From: Amphritea balenae
GTDB taxonomy: Bacteria; Pseudomonadota; Gammaproteobacteria; Pseudomonadales; Balneatricaceae
NCBI RefSeq assembly: GCF_003858655.1
Contig: NZ_RQXV01000004.1
Coordinates: 288,970-352,969 of the forward strand
Length of the DNA stretch: 64,000 nucleotides
Direction: 5' to 3'
Shown: one piece after another, positions 16,242 through 25,165 of the stretch
Layout: each line of letters starts with the position of its first letter
How positions within the stretch are numbered: position 1 is the stretch's first letter
Notes under the pieces: generated by a model
What the model was told of the DNA's origin: nothing
The model's database searches: none
Seen by the model: the letters and a program-made list of their open reading frames with translations, nothing else
Position numbers and translations under genes: made by a program

Positions 16242-17048
16242 TTATTTAAACGGAACGACGTACAGCTCTTTATACTCAGCGGCAAGGCTCTTTGCCTGTT
16301 CCAGTTCGCTGTCAGATAGCTTCATGACGATACGGGACTGAATAGCGCTAGCGGTAGGGTTACCCAGCTCCAGTGCATTCTGTAACCAGGCGTAGGCAGT
16401 GATATTGGTGTGCTGACCGGCATCGGATCCGTGTTCGTTTGAGTACAGTGCACCCAGGAAGAACATTGCATCCATATGGCCCTGTTCAGCGGCCTTACGG
16501 TACCATTTTTCTGCCTGATTGAAGTCCTGAGTCACGCCGGTGCCAAAGTTGTAAGCACGGCCAATGTTGTGCTGTGCTACAACCAGTCCCTGATCGGCGG
16601 CTTTACGGTACCAGCTGATTGCCTGAGCAGCATCACGGCTGACGCCGTAGCCAAACTCATACATTTCTGCAAGACGGTTTTGAGCAATCGCTTCACCGGA
16701 CTGTGCTGCGGGTTCAACGGTTTTAAGCTCTACTTTGTATTCCTGATCTTTCAGTGCACGACGGCTGTTAATACAACCCAGGTGGCCCTGATCTGCGCAA
16801 CGGGTATACAAGGTCAGCGCTTTATTCTGATCGACATCTACGCCCCAGCCAAACTCATACATCTGACCGACCATATTCATGGCATCAAGGTCGTTTTCAC
16901 CGATCAGCGGTTCCAGCTCAGACATAGCGCTCTTGTAGTCCTGGGCTTCAAAGGCAGTCATACCTTTCGCCAGACTGGCAGCAGAGACAGAGGCTGTGTT
17001 CAGAGTTAGTAGCAGGCCAGTGGCGGCCAGTAGTAGTTTCTTACTCAT
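16242..17048 (-). CDS. Secreted Sel1-repeat protein
   Basis: I start at the ATG at 17048, which gives a clear signal peptide (MSKKLLLAATGLLLTLNTASVSA, cleavage near residue 23); the longer frame to 17114 hides it behind 22 residues. The 268-residue product has several Sel1 repeats, e.g. DAMNMVGQMYEFGWGVDVDQ, AQNRLAEMYEFGYGVSRDAA, AQHNIGRAYNFGTGVTQDF and DAMFFLGALYSNEHGSDAGQ. Such alpha-alpha repeats bind other proteins, and secreted forms often act in envelope homeostasis. No enzymatic domain is visible and the partner is unknown. It is a single-gene unit with its own terminator. Confidence 0.85.
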   Translation of the reverse strand: MSKKLLLAATGLLLTLNTASVSAASLAKGMTAFEAQDYKSAMSELEPLIGENDLDAMNMVGQMYEFGWGVDVDQNKALTLYTRCADQGHLGCINSRRALKDQEYKVELKTVEPAAQSGEAIAQNRLAEMYEFGYGVSRDAAQAISWYRKAADQGLVVAQHNIGRAYNFGTGVTQDFNQAEKWYRKAAEQGHMDAMFFLGALYSNEHGSDAGQHTNITAYAWLQNALELGNPTASAIQSRIVMKLSDSELEQAKSLAAEYKELYVVPFK

Positions 17049-17270
17049 CGAGATGCGCCCGTATGGTTTAAGATTAAAAAATTGCGGCCTATTATAGCGG
17101 CTGGCTTCCTGCACATAAAAGAGACAGTTTGGATCTTTTTCAGGTGCACTGTCTGGAATTTCAATGTGAAATTTAATTAGGAAGTTCTAATATTGCGACG
17201 CATTCTACTCCTTTCCCCGTGAAAAAACAGGGTGGCATCTTGTCGCATATCAAGAAAATACTGAGGTGGT

Positions 17271-17654
17271 TTATTTTGAACTCAGCAATTCGATCATGTA
17301 ACCATCGGGATCGCGCACAAATGCGAGGATGGTAGAACCATGATTCATGGGGCCTGCGTCCCTTACAACCTGGCCGCCTAAAGCTTTAATCTTGTCGCAG
17401 GCGCTGTATACATCTTCCACTTCAATCGCAATATGGCCGTATGCGTTACCCATATCATAACTATCTGTTTCCCAGTTGTGAGTGAGCTCCAGAACAGTGT
17501 TATCCGATTCAGGGCCGTAGCCGAGGAATGCCAGGGTAAATTTGCCGTCAGGAAAATCTTTGCGGCGTAAAAGCTTCATATCCAGGATTTCTGTGTAGAA
17601 AGAGATCGATTTTTGCAGGTCAGTTACCCGCAGCATGGTGTGTAATAGTCGCAT
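17271..17654 (-). CDS. gloA: Lactoylglutathione lyase (glyoxalase I)
   Basis: Converts the glutathione hemithioacetal of methylglyoxal into S-lactoylglutathione. The 127-residue protein is a short, Ni-type glyoxalase I: MRLLHTMLRV carries metal ligand H5, NTVLELTHNW the first Glu, AYGHIAIEV the second His and GYMIELL the second Glu. SISFYTEILDMKLLRRKDFP and DPDGYMIEL are strongly conserved. It stands alone on the minus strand. Confidence 0.96.
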   Translation of the reverse strand: MRLLHTMLRVTDLQKSISFYTEILDMKLLRRKDFPDGKFTLAFLGYGPESDNTVLELTHNWETDSYDMGNAYGHIAIEVEDVYSACDKIKALGGQVVRDAGPMNHGSTILAFVRDPDGYMIELLSSK

Positions 17655-17779
17655 GATTAAGGATTCCGGTTTGTGGCCTGATAGCTATTCATCGTAAACT
17701 ATCACCTTTACTGATCAAATTAATAGTTTCGGTGTGCTACAAGTGATGGCCGAACTATCTGGCTCGAAAGGATGTGCTT

Positions 17780-18109
17780 ATGTTTCAGGATATGTCGAAA
17801 GCCCTAAATTCATCGATGGGACCTTTTAAAGAGTTGGTTAATATTCAAACCCGTATGCTGGAAGAGCTGACGCGCCAGCAGATGGCGTGTACTAAAGCCT
17901 GTATCGATGCAACCGTTGAACAGACCCGTCAGATGCAGGGCTGTAGCTCTCCTGATGAGCTGGTTCAATTGCAGCAGGATTACGCAAAACAGTTGGAAGA
18001 TACGCTTAAAGAAGCCAATGACAACAACATGAAAGCCCTGTCTGATGCACGTGAATCGGTAGAGCGGCTGGCTAATGATGCGTTTGATGCGTTTGCACCA
18101 AAATCTTAA
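17780..18109 (+). CDS. Phasin-family granule-associated protein
   Basis: A 109-residue, mostly helical protein resembling the phasin_2 family, which coat polyhydroxyalkanoate granules. Features are the N-terminal SKALNSSMGPFKELVNIQTRMLEEL amphipathic helix, the QQMACTKACIDATVEQTRQM helix and a C-terminal Ala-rich helix with SDARESVERLANDAFDAF. I start at the ATG at 17780, 7 bases after AAAGGA, not at the GTG at 17774. It suggests the organism stores PHA, though no pha synthesis gene is in the window. The next gene, a flavodoxin, is 33 bases downstream; a shared transcript is possible. Confidence 0.78.
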   Translation: MFQDMSKALNSSMGPFKELVNIQTRMLEELTRQQMACTKACIDATVEQTRQMQGCSSPDELVQLQQDYAKQLEDTLKEANDNNMKALSDARESVERLANDAFDAFAPKS

Positions 18110-18142
18110 TTTATAGGCCTGTATCCAGGAAGAAGAGAGTGT

Positions 18143-18661
18143 ATGAGTAAGGAAATAGGCCTGTTTTACGGATCCACCACGGGTAATACAGAAGCTTGTG
18201 CCGAGATGATTGCCGAGCAGATCAGTCTTGATCGGGTGAGATTGCATGATCTTGCTGCTGATGGTGTGGATCAGTTGGGTGATTATCAGTATTTGGTTGT
18301 GGGTATGCCTACCTGGGACTACGGTGAGCTGCAGGAAGACTGGTCAGATGTCTGGTCTGAACTGGATGATATTGATCTTACCGGTAAGCAGTGTGCGCTA
18401 TTTGGTCTGGGTGATCAGATTGGTTACGGTGAATGGTTTCTCGATGCGATGGGCGCTTTGCACGATAAGCTAGTGAGCCGTGGCGCATCTATGGTGGGTT
18501 ATTGGCCGATTGAAGGCTATAGCTTTGATGAATCAAAAGCGCTGACGGAAGATCAGGCCAGCTTTGTTGGTCTGGCGCTGGATGAAGATAGTCAGGCAGA
18601 TAAGTCACCTGAGCGTATTGAAACCTGGGTGCTACAGATTTTATCTGAATTTGATATTTAA
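18143..18661 (+). CDS. fldA: Long-chain flavodoxin
   Basis: A 172-residue FMN electron carrier. The phosphate loop GSTTGNTEACAEMIAEQI (about 10-27) is canonical. PTWDYGELQEDW (W58 region) and GLGDQIGYGEWFLDAMG with its Tyr give the two aromatic FMN contacts, and the about 20-residue insertion in the last strand marks the long-chain type. In gammaproteobacteria such proteins feed electrons to radical-SAM enzymes and reductases. fldA versus fldB cannot be settled from the sequence alone. Confidence 0.93.
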   Translation: MSKEIGLFYGSTTGNTEACAEMIAEQISLDRVRLHDLAADGVDQLGDYQYLVVGMPTWDYGELQEDWSDVWSELDDIDLTGKQCALFGLGDQIGYGEWFLDAMGALHDKLVSRGASMVGYWPIEGYSFDESKALTEDQASFVGLALDEDSQADKSPERIETWVLQILSEFDI

Positions 18662-18677
18662 GACGCGGTATTTATTT

Positions 18678-20141
18678 TCATACACCGTTAAGCCACAGAT
18701 GGACTGCAATACTCATAATGTATCCCAGTCCTATCGCCCAGCTCCACTTCAAATGGTTGAGGAAGGTATAAACCCCCTGGGCTTGTCCCATTAGCGCAAT
18801 ACCTGCTGCAGACCCGATTGAGAGTAAAGATCCCCCGACCCCTGCTGTCAGAGTGACTAGTAGCCACTGGCTATCCGACATCTCAGGTTGCATGGTTAAC
18901 ACGGCGAACATCACCGGAATATTATCCACAAGGGCGGATAGCACCCCGATAAGACTGTTGGCCAGCGTAGGCCCCAGGTTGCTGTATACAAGGTCTGAGA
19001 GTAATGCCAGATAGCCGAGGGTAGATAGCCCGCCGACGGACAATACCACGCCATAGAAAAACATCAGGGTGTCCCAGGATGAGCGTTCGACAACCTTGAA
19101 AATATCAAAGCGACGAATAACGTCGGTATGATCGCCTTTCATCTTGCTGATATCGGCTATGTTTTCAGAGTGGAGGTTGTGGATATGCCCGGTATCCCGC
19201 ATATGGGCTTCATGTCGGCTGAGGTAATAACCGTAGAGTTTTAAGATGCCAAGTCCGGTCATCATGCCCAGCACCGGTGGCAGGTGTAGTAAGCTGTGGC
19301 TGCTGACTGCGAGCATAATAGTACATAAAAAAAGTACCATAATGGCGATGGCGCCGGGCTTCATTCGACGTTTAGAGGTGCGGCGGTCCACCATAGGTTG
19401 AACCCGTTCAATGGCGAAGGACATAATCACCGCAGGCACAAGCCAGTTGACCAGAGAGGGAAGAAAGAGTGCGAAAAAGCCACCAAAACTAACCATCCCT
19501 TTCTGCCAGACCATCAGGGTGGTGATATCGCCAAAGGGGCTGAATGCGCCACCGGCGTTGGCGGCAACTACTACATTGATACAACCTACCGCGACAAATT
19601 TAATATTATGCTGTCCCACTGCCATCACAACGGCGCCCATGAGCAAAGCCGTCGACAGATTGTCGGCAATAGGTGAAAGTATGAATGCCAGTACCCCGGT
19701 GACCCAGTAAATCTGTACTAATGTCATCTGCCTGGTGATCAGCCAGGCACGCAGTGATGCAAAGACTAAACGTTCCTCCATCGCAGTGATAAAAGTCATG
19801 GCTGCCAACAGGAAAAAGAACAGCTCGGCATATTCCAGTAAGTTATGACGAAACGCCGTTGCGGCGGTTTCAGTATCTCCGCGTAACATGAATGCCAGCC
19901 CCACCAATAGCCATATCAGGCCGGCAGCGACAACAACGGGTTTTGATTTACGCAGATGAAAAAATTCTTCACCCAGCACGAAAAGATAGCTAATCAGGAA
20001 AATAGCGACACAGCTAATGCCAATGAAGGTGCCGGTAAAGGAATTGTCTGACAGATCGGCCGCCAGAAGTGGCTCTGGTAGTAATGATAATAGGGTGATG
20101 CACAGGATCGTCAGGCGATACATTTTCAGTGAGCTATCCAT
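18678..20141 (-). CDS. nhaD: NhaD-type Na+/H+ antiporter
   Basis: A 487-residue polytopic membrane protein of the NhaD family, which exchanges Na+ (or Li+) for protons and is common in marine and halophilic bacteria. SPIADNLSTALLMGAVVMAVG and NAGGAFSPFGDITTLMVWQKG are the family's signature segments, with conserved acidic residues inside membrane helices. ALVDNIPVMFAVLTM and GGSLLSIGSAAGIALMGQ are the matching parts of the second half. The N terminus looks like a signal sequence (ILCITLLSLLPEPLLA). It is divergent from prfB, with 157 bases between. Confidence 0.94.
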   Translation of the reverse strand: MDSSLKMYRLTILCITLLSLLPEPLLAADLSDNSFTGTFIGISCVAIFLISYLFVLGEEFFHLRKSKPVVVAAGLIWLLVGLAFMLRGDTETAATAFRHNLLEYAELFFFLLAAMTFITAMEERLVFASLRAWLITRQMTLVQIYWVTGVLAFILSPIADNLSTALLMGAVVMAVGQHNIKFVAVGCINVVVAANAGGAFSPFGDITTLMVWQKGMVSFGGFFALFLPSLVNWLVPAVIMSFAIERVQPMVDRRTSKRRMKPGAIAIMVLFLCTIMLAVSSHSLLHLPPVLGMMTGLGILKLYGYYLSRHEAHMRDTGHIHNLHSENIADISKMKGDHTDVIRRFDIFKVVERSSWDTLMFFYGVVLSVGGLSTLGYLALLSDLVYSNLGPTLANSLIGVLSALVDNIPVMFAVLTMQPEMSDSQWLLVTLTAGVGGSLLSIGSAAGIALMGQAQGVYTFLNHLKWSWAIGLGYIMSIAVHLWLNGV

Positions 20142-20298
20142 AGTTCAGGCCGTCAGCCCGTATTCTTGCGGGAAAAGGTGGTTAAAGTCGAGTTTTTTCG
20201 TCTATTGCAGATACACAGCGGCGGGCTAATCAGGTAAAATGTGCTGCTTTTTTAATCGCCAGTCTTCACAGATCTATACAGAGAGTTAAGCGTTTACG

Positions 20299-21393
20299 AT
20301 GGAAATTAATCCGATCACCAGCAGCTTGAAAGATATTGCTACGCGTACAGAAACACTGCGTAACTATCTTGAATACCCGGAGAAACAGGAACGCCTGGAA
20401 GAGGTGACCCGCGAGCTGGAAGATCCGGCGGTATGGAATGAGCCGGAAAGGGCTCAGGCGCTGGGTAAAGAACGTTCTGCTCTGGAAGGCGTGGTGAAAA
20501 CTATCGATGATCTGGTCGCTGGTGTGGCTGATGCCCGCGATTTGCTGGATATGGCGGTAGAAGAGGATGATGAAGATACCGTTGAAGAAGTGCGGGCCGA
20601 AGTAGAAGGGCTGGAAGGCCTGCTTAATCAACTGGAATTCCGTCGCATGTTCTCCGGTGAAGCCGATGGCAATAATGCATTTTTGGATATTCAGTCGGGT
20701 TCCGGTGGTACGGAAGCTCAGGACTGGGCCGAAATGATGCTGCGTATGTATCTACGCTGGGGCGAAGATAAAGGTTTTAAAACCGAGCTGCTGGAATGTT
20801 CTGCCGGTGATGTTGCTGGTATTAAGTCAGCGACTATCAGCTTTCAGGGTGAGTACGCCTTTGGCTGGTTGCGTACAGAGACCGGTGTTCACCGTCTGGT
20901 ACGTAAATCACCGTTTGACTCCGGCGGTCGCCGCCATACATCGTTCTCCTCTGTATTTGTATCGCCTGAGATCGATGACAATGTTGAGATTGAAATTAAC
21001 CCGGCTGATCTGCGGGTCGATGTATACCGTGCTTCCGGTGCGGGTGGTCAGCACGTAAACCGGACTGAGTCCGCGGTACGTATTACCCACGGACCTTCCG
21101 GTGTTGTTGTGCAGAGCCAGAGTCAGCGCTCGCAGCACCAGAACAAAGATACCTGTATGAAGCAGCTACGGGCTAAACTGTACGAGCTGGAGATGCTGAA
21201 ACGCTCCGAAGCCGCGCAGGAACAAGAAGATAATAAGGCCGATATCGGCTGGGGTAGCCAGATCCGTTCTTACGTACTGGATGACCAGCGGATTAAAGAC
21301 CTGCGTACCAATGTGCAGAGCAGTAACTGCGATAAGGTACTGGACGGCGATTTAGATCTTTTCATTGAGGCAAGCCTTAAGGCCGGCCTTTGA
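20299..21393 (+). CDS. prfB: Peptide chain release factor 2, with no programmed frameshift
   Basis: Recognises UGA and UAA stop codons and releases the finished protein. The tripeptide SPF (in [13 protein letters not shown]) reads the stop codon, and GGQ (in [12 protein letters not shown]) triggers hydrolysis. In most bacteria the gene has an in-frame UGA near codon 26 (CUU UGA C) that needs a +1 shift and gives autoregulation. Here the matching site (20365-20376) reads TAT CTT GAA TAC, so the frame is open from ATG to stop, and the upstream Shine-Dalgarno-like AGGGGG is absent. The 364 residues align with E. coli RF2 throughout. lysS follows 255 bases downstream, the usual order. Confidence 0.98.
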   Translation: MEINPITSSLKDIATRTETLRNYLEYPEKQERLEEVTRELEDPAVWNEPERAQALGKERSALEGVVKTIDDLVAGVADARDLLDMAVEEDDEDTVEEVRAEVEGLEGLLNQLEFRRMFSGEADGNNAFLDIQSGSGGTEAQDWAEMMLRMYLRWGEDKGFKTELLECSAGDVAGIKSATISFQGEYAFGWLRTETGVHRLVRKSPFDSGGRRHTSFSSVFVSPEIDDNVEIEINPADLRVDVYRASGAGGQHVNRTESAVRITHGPSGVVVQSQSQRSQHQNKDTCMKQLRAKLYELEMLKRSEAAQEQEDNKADIGWGSQIRSYVLDDQRIKDLRTNVQSSNCDKVLDGDLDLFIEASLKAGL

Positions 21394-21411
21394 TCTACTG
21401 CTAAAGCTATT

Positions 21412-21507
21412 GCGCTTGTGCTGACGGCGTTAAAAAGCAGCTCAACATGCTCACCTACTACAGTAGGCTCCGCTGTTTCGCTACTTTTTGCCTTGCCAGC
21501 CCAGCGC
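21412..21507 (-). repeat. Structured intergenic element, copy 2
   Basis: Second copy of the element at 10156-10252, inverted. Outer stem GCGCT..GCTG (21412-21423) with CAGC..AGCGC (21497-21507). Middle stem AAAAAGCAGC (21432-21441) with GCTACTTTTT (21480-21489), one C/A position that becomes G.U on the minus strand. Inner hairpin CCTACT/AGTAGG (21454-21467). The conserved unpaired parts (minus strand) are GCGAAACAGCGGAG and GAGCATGTTGAG. It lies inside the prfB-lysS operon, folded strand antisense to it. Confidence 0.72.
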
Positions 21508-21648
21508 TCATGACGCTTTATCCGCGTTTACTTTTGAGTGACTGCGATGATTACTCGCAACGTTCAAACCAAAATGAATAACTGATTGAATCACTGCTTA
21601 GGTGATTTAAAAGAATTAAAGCTTTAACCATTAAAGGTTCAACAGAAA

Positions 21649-23151
21649 ATGTCTGATAACACTCAGCAGCAAGATGAAAACCGCCTGATCACCGAGCGTC
21701 GTGAAAAGCTTAACGCGCTGCGTGAAGCGGGTAACGCTTTCCCGAATACTTTCCGTCGCGATACCTATGCCCAGGATCTGCAGGATAAGTACGGCGATAA
21801 ATCGAAGGAAGAGCTGGCTGAAGCAGAGATTAAGGTAAGTATTGCCGGTCGTGTGATGCTGAATCGCGGTGCTTTTGGCGTGATGCAGGATATGAGCGGT
21901 CGTATCCAGTTTTATGTCAATAAAGCAGCCCGTCCGTTCGCTAAGAGCCTGGATCTGGGTGATATCATCGGTGTAACCGGTATTCTGCATAAATCAGGTA
22001 AAGGCGATCTGTACGTTGACCTGGGTGAATACCAACTGCTGACCAAGAACCTGCGTCCACTGCCAGAGAAGCATAAAGGTCTGCAGGATACTGAAACCCG
22101 TTACCGTCAGCGTTACGTTGATCTGATCACTAACGAACAGTCACGTAAGGTGTTTGAAACCCGTTCTAAGATTGTTTCAGGTATTCGTAATTACCTGACT
22201 GAGCGTCGCTTCATTGAAGCTGAAACGCCGATGTTGCAAGTGATTCCAGGTGGAGCTAGTGCGCGTCCGTTTATTACCCATCACAATGCGCTGGATCGTG
22301 ATATGTACCTGCGTATAGCGCCGGAACTGTATCTAAAGCGTTTGGTTGTGGGTGGTTTTGAGCGTGTTTTCGAGATCAACCGTAACTTCCGTAATGAAGG
22401 TTTGTCGACTCGTCATAATCCTGAATTCACTATGATCGAATTCTATCAGGCGTATGCCGATTACAATGATCTGATGGATCTGACCGAAGATATGCTGCGC
22501 ACCGTTGCTCAGGATGTACTGGGTACCACCACTATCGTTAACACTGTGCGTAACGAAGAAGGTGAAGTGCTGGAAACCTTTGAATACGATATGGCTAAGC
22601 CGTTTATTCGTCTGAGCGTGTTCGATTCTATTCTGCATTACAATGATGATATTACTGCTGAAGCACTGGCAGATGATCACGCAGCGCGTCAGATCGCTGA
22701 GCGTCTGGATATCGATGTGAAAGATAGCTGGGGTCTGGGTAAAGTGCAGATCGAGATCTTCGAGAAGACCGTTGAGCACCGTCTGGATCAGCCGACGTTC
22801 ATTACTGAGTACCCGACTGAGGTTTCTCCGCTGGCACGTCGTAGTAATGATAACCCGTTTGTTACCGACCGCTTTGAGTTTTTCGTTGCTGGCCGTGAGC
22901 TGGCGAACGGTTTTTCCGAGTTGAATGACTCTGAAGATCAGGCGGAACGCTTCCTGGCACAGGTTGCTGAAAAAGATAGCGGCGATGATGAAGCGATGCA
23001 TTACGATGCTGACTATATCAATGCGCTGGAATACGGTCTGCCACCAACGGCGGGTGAAGGTATCGGTATTGACCGTCTAGTGATGCTGTTTACTGATTCA
23101 CCGTCTATTCGTGACGTAATCCTGTTCCCGGCAATGCGCCCACGGGGTTAA
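21649..23151 (+). CDS. lysS: Lysyl-tRNA synthetase, class II
   Basis: Charges tRNA(Lys). It is 500 residues with an N-terminal OB-fold anticodon-binding domain (about 60-150: [28 protein letters not shown]) and a class II catalytic core. Motif 2 is [26 protein letters not shown] and motif 3 is [20 protein letters not shown]. It is the bacterial LysS/LysU type. The intergenic gap from prfB holds structured element copy 2, and a strong terminator follows at 23171-23201. Confidence 0.98.
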   Translation: MSDNTQQQDENRLITERREKLNALREAGNAFPNTFRRDTYAQDLQDKYGDKSKEELAEAEIKVSIAGRVMLNRGAFGVMQDMSGRIQFYVNKAARPFAKSLDLGDIIGVTGILHKSGKGDLYVDLGEYQLLTKNLRPLPEKHKGLQDTETRYRQRYVDLITNEQSRKVFETRSKIVSGIRNYLTERRFIEAETPMLQVIPGGASARPFITHHNALDRDMYLRIAPELYLKRLVVGGFERVFEINRNFRNEGLSTRHNPEFTMIEFYQAYADYNDLMDLTEDMLRTVAQDVLGTTTIVNTVRNEEGEVLETFEYDMAKPFIRLSVFDSILHYNDDITAEALADDHAARQIAERLDIDVKDSWGLGKVQIEIFEKTVEHRLDQPTFITEYPTEVSPLARRSNDNPFVTDRFEFFVAGRELANGFSELNDSEDQAERFLAQVAEKDSGDDEAMHYDADYINALEYGLPPTAGEGIGIDRLVMLFTDSPSIRDVILFPAMRPRG

Positions 23152-23170
23152 GCAGATAGTTAAATGATAT

Positions 23171-23201
23171 AAAAAGGCTGTCTTATGACAGCCTTTTTTT
23201 T
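23171..23201 (+). terminator. Terminator of lysS
   Basis: AAAGGCTGTC TTAT GACAGCCTTT with a following T-run; it starts about 20 bases after the lysS stop codon. The next gene's start (23221) lies just beyond. Confidence 0.88.
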
Positions 23202-23220
23202 AATGAGTGGAGAGCGCAAG

Positions 23221-23670
23221 ATGAGTTGGCTGATTCCAGAGCAGAAACGACACCTACCGGGTAAACGCTGGCTGAGTATTATTTTGCGTTCGCTGCATTT
23301 GGTTGGTATTGCCGGACTGGCCGGTGCTTACCTGTTTGATCAGCCAGAATCAGTCTGGTTTCCTTATCTGTTACTGGGAGTTGGCAGTGGTGTGCTGCTG
23401 TTGGCGAAAGAGCTTTGGGTTGATCCGATCTGGTTGTATCAGTTACGGGGTCAGTTGGTGCTGATGAAGCTCTTGTTGTTGGCGGTCGGAGTGTACTGGC
23501 TGGATAGTCCGCAAGCCTGGATTTATATTGTGGTTATCTTAGTCTCCGGTGTGATCTCCCATGCGCCGGGTAAGGTACGCTATTACTCGGTTTACTATGG
23601 TAAAACCTTTACCCGTGAAGTCTGGCTGGGGCAGCAGAACCCCAAAGTTCGTGATTGTGGTGATAACTAA
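23221..23670 (+). CDS. Small integral membrane protein, unknown function
   Basis: A 149-residue protein with four predicted membrane helices (about 20-38, 45-62, 78-94 and 97-115), then a cytosolic tail KVRYYSVYYGKTFTREVWLGQQNPKVRDCGDN. I start at the ATG at 23221 (MSWLIPEQK), with GGAG about 10 bases upstream. A longer frame from 23185 would begin inside the lysS terminator. I do not recognise a named family; the pattern of a short helical bundle with a conserved basic/aromatic tail is common in uncharacterised proteobacterial membrane proteins. It sits between lysS and ung, and structured element copy 3 follows it. Confidence 0.75.
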   Translation: MSWLIPEQKRHLPGKRWLSIILRSLHLVGIAGLAGAYLFDQPESVWFPYLLLGVGSGVLLLAKELWVDPIWLYQLRGQLVLMKLLLLAVGVYWLDSPQAWIYIVVILVSGVISHAPGKVRYYSVYYGKTFTREVWLGQQNPKVRDCGDN

Positions 23671-23699
23671 GTTTAAAGCTATCTGCGTTGTCACTACTG

Positions 23700-23765
23700 C
23701 GTCAAAAACAGTCTTAAACTACTCGTGTATAACAATACACTCCGTGTTCTCGACAGTTTTCTCCT
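23700..23765 (-). repeat. Structured intergenic element, copy 3 (divergent)
   Basis: Aligns with the two other copies, on the same strand as copy 2. Middle stem AAAAACAGTC (23704-23713) with GACAGTTTT (23752-23760), one A/A mismatch. The inner hairpin is GTGTAT AACA ATACAC (23725-23740), unrelated in sequence to the CCTAC/GTAGG hairpin of copies 1 and 2. The conserved unpaired parts on the minus strand are CGAGAACACGGA and GAGTAGTTTAAG. No clear outer stem. Confidence 0.55.
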
Positions 23766-23808
23766 TGTATTGACTGCCTCAATTACGCTTCAAATAATCG
23801 GGTTTTAA

Positions 23809-24534
23809 ATGAAAGAAGAGCTGAAGTTTAAACTGGATAATGCGCCTGGCTGGCAGCCTTGGCTAAAGGAAGAGCTTGAAGAGCCCTATATGCAGTCCTT
23901 AGCTGGGTTTCTGCAGCAGGAGATCGCACAGGACAAGATCATCTATCCGGCTCAGGAAAACTGGTTTCATGCCCTTGAGGCCACGCCGCTGGATCAGGTT
24001 AAAGTCGTGATTATCGGTCAGGACCCTTACCATCAGGCCGGACAAGCACATGGTCTGAGTTTCTCGGTACCTCCGGGTATCAAAGTGCCGCCGTCCTTGG
24101 TGAATATTTATAAAGAGCTGCAATCTGACCTGGATATCGCCCCGGCCAAGCATGGCTATCTTGAGAGCTGGGCACAGCAGGGCGTACTGTTGCTTAATGC
24201 GGTGCTGACCGTTGAGGATTCACAGGCCGCTGCACATCAGAAGAAAGGTTGGGAGCAGTTTACTGACCGAATCATAGCAACGGTTAATGAACAGTGTGAA
24301 AACGTCGTATTCCTGCTGTGGGGCAGTTACGCGCAGAAGAAAGGAGCGGTAATTGATCCGGTAAAACATCTGGTTCTTGAATCAGCTCACCCTTCGCCAC
24401 TGGCAGCCTATCGCGGCTTTTTTGGCTGTAAACATTTCAGTCAGGCGAATGAATATCTGGTTCAGAATGGCAGAAAACCAATTGACTGGCGATTACCTGA
24501 AATACAAGATCCACAGCAGAATTTTGGTTTTTAG
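23809..24534 (+). CDS. ung: Uracil-DNA glycosylase
   Basis: Removes uracil from DNA as the first step of base-excision repair. The family 1 active site is intact: [20 protein letters not shown] (the catalytic Asp in GQDPYH) and [17 protein letters not shown] (the DNA-intercalating HPSPLS-type loop, here HPSPLA). Also [17 protein letters not shown]. It is 241 residues, slightly longer than E. coli Ung. It stands alone, convergent with the gene at 24538. Confidence 0.98.
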   Translation: MKEELKFKLDNAPGWQPWLKEELEEPYMQSLAGFLQQEIAQDKIIYPAQENWFHALEATPLDQVKVVIIGQDPYHQAGQAHGLSFSVPPGIKVPPSLVNIYKELQSDLDIAPAKHGYLESWAQQGVLLLNAVLTVEDSQAAAHQKKGWEQFTDRIIATVNEQCENVVFLLWGSYAQKKGAVIDPVKHLVLESAHPSPLAAYRGFFGCKHFSQANEYLVQNGRKPIDWRLPEIQDPQQNFGF

Positions 24535-24537
24535 TAG

Positions 24538-25095
24538 CTAACTACTTGCCTTTAAAGACCTTCTTAACCGCAAACTTTCTCCAATCTGCTCTTCTGGGGT
24601 ACCAGTTTGAAGTACGACTAACTCTCCGTCGACAAAGTCCTGTTCCATACCCAGCATAATGGCTGAGTCGTTATCCAGATTTATGATCAATAGGGCATCG
24701 TAGTTGAGAGATTCAGAGGGAATGTCCAGATCAGGGGCAACGATATCTATCAGTTCACGCTGTTCGTAGATATCGATGGATTCAACTCTGGCTGCGCTGG
24801 GCAGGCTTATCCAGCTGCACTGATCGGGCGGTGGTACCGTCGCCTGAATCTCTTTAGCATTCAGGCTGCCAACACTAAAGCCATCTTTAAATTCATGTCG
24901 GGCAACGTTAATCTCAATCCATTGCTCGTCATCGAGGCGGAAGCGCAGCCAGCAGGCCCGGTTCATGTCCTGGCCAAGGCAGGTGTGCAGACCGCCGGCC
25001 CATATTTCGTCAAGCCGAAGGTCAAATAGCTGGCTCAGACTGTTCTGAGCATTATTATCAAGATGAAAAACTTTCAGACGGACCGGATCAGACAT
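24538..25095 (-). CDS. Hypothetical acidic protein
   Basis: A 185-residue, acidic, apparently soluble protein without signal peptide or membrane helix. It starts 6 bases after a GGAG, so translation is well supported. Visible segments are LRLDEIWAGGLHTCLGQDMNRACWLRFRLDDEQW and YDALLIINLDNDSAIMLGMEQDF, which look like strands of a small beta-rich domain. I do not recognise a family. It lies between ung and ygfZ and points the same way as ygfZ; the 70-base gap to ygfZ would allow co-transcription. Confidence 0.8.
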   Translation of the reverse strand: MSDPVRLKVFHLDNNAQNSLSQLFDLRLDEIWAGGLHTCLGQDMNRACWLRFRLDDEQWIEINVARHEFKDGFSVGSLNAKEIQATVPPPDQCSWISLPSAARVESIDIYEQRELIDIVAPDLDIPSESLNYDALLIINLDNDSAIMLGMEQDFVDGELVVLQTGTPEEQIGESLRLRRSLKASS

Positions 25096-25165
25096 AATCG
25101 CTCCTGCATTACAGTCGATTTATAAATACTGTAACACAGGAAAACAGAAAGGCTGTAGGGAGATT

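Noticed and set aside
23185..23220. Earlier start of the membrane protein after lysS
   Set aside because: It falls inside the lysS terminator; the ATG at 23221 has a binding site and a better N terminus.
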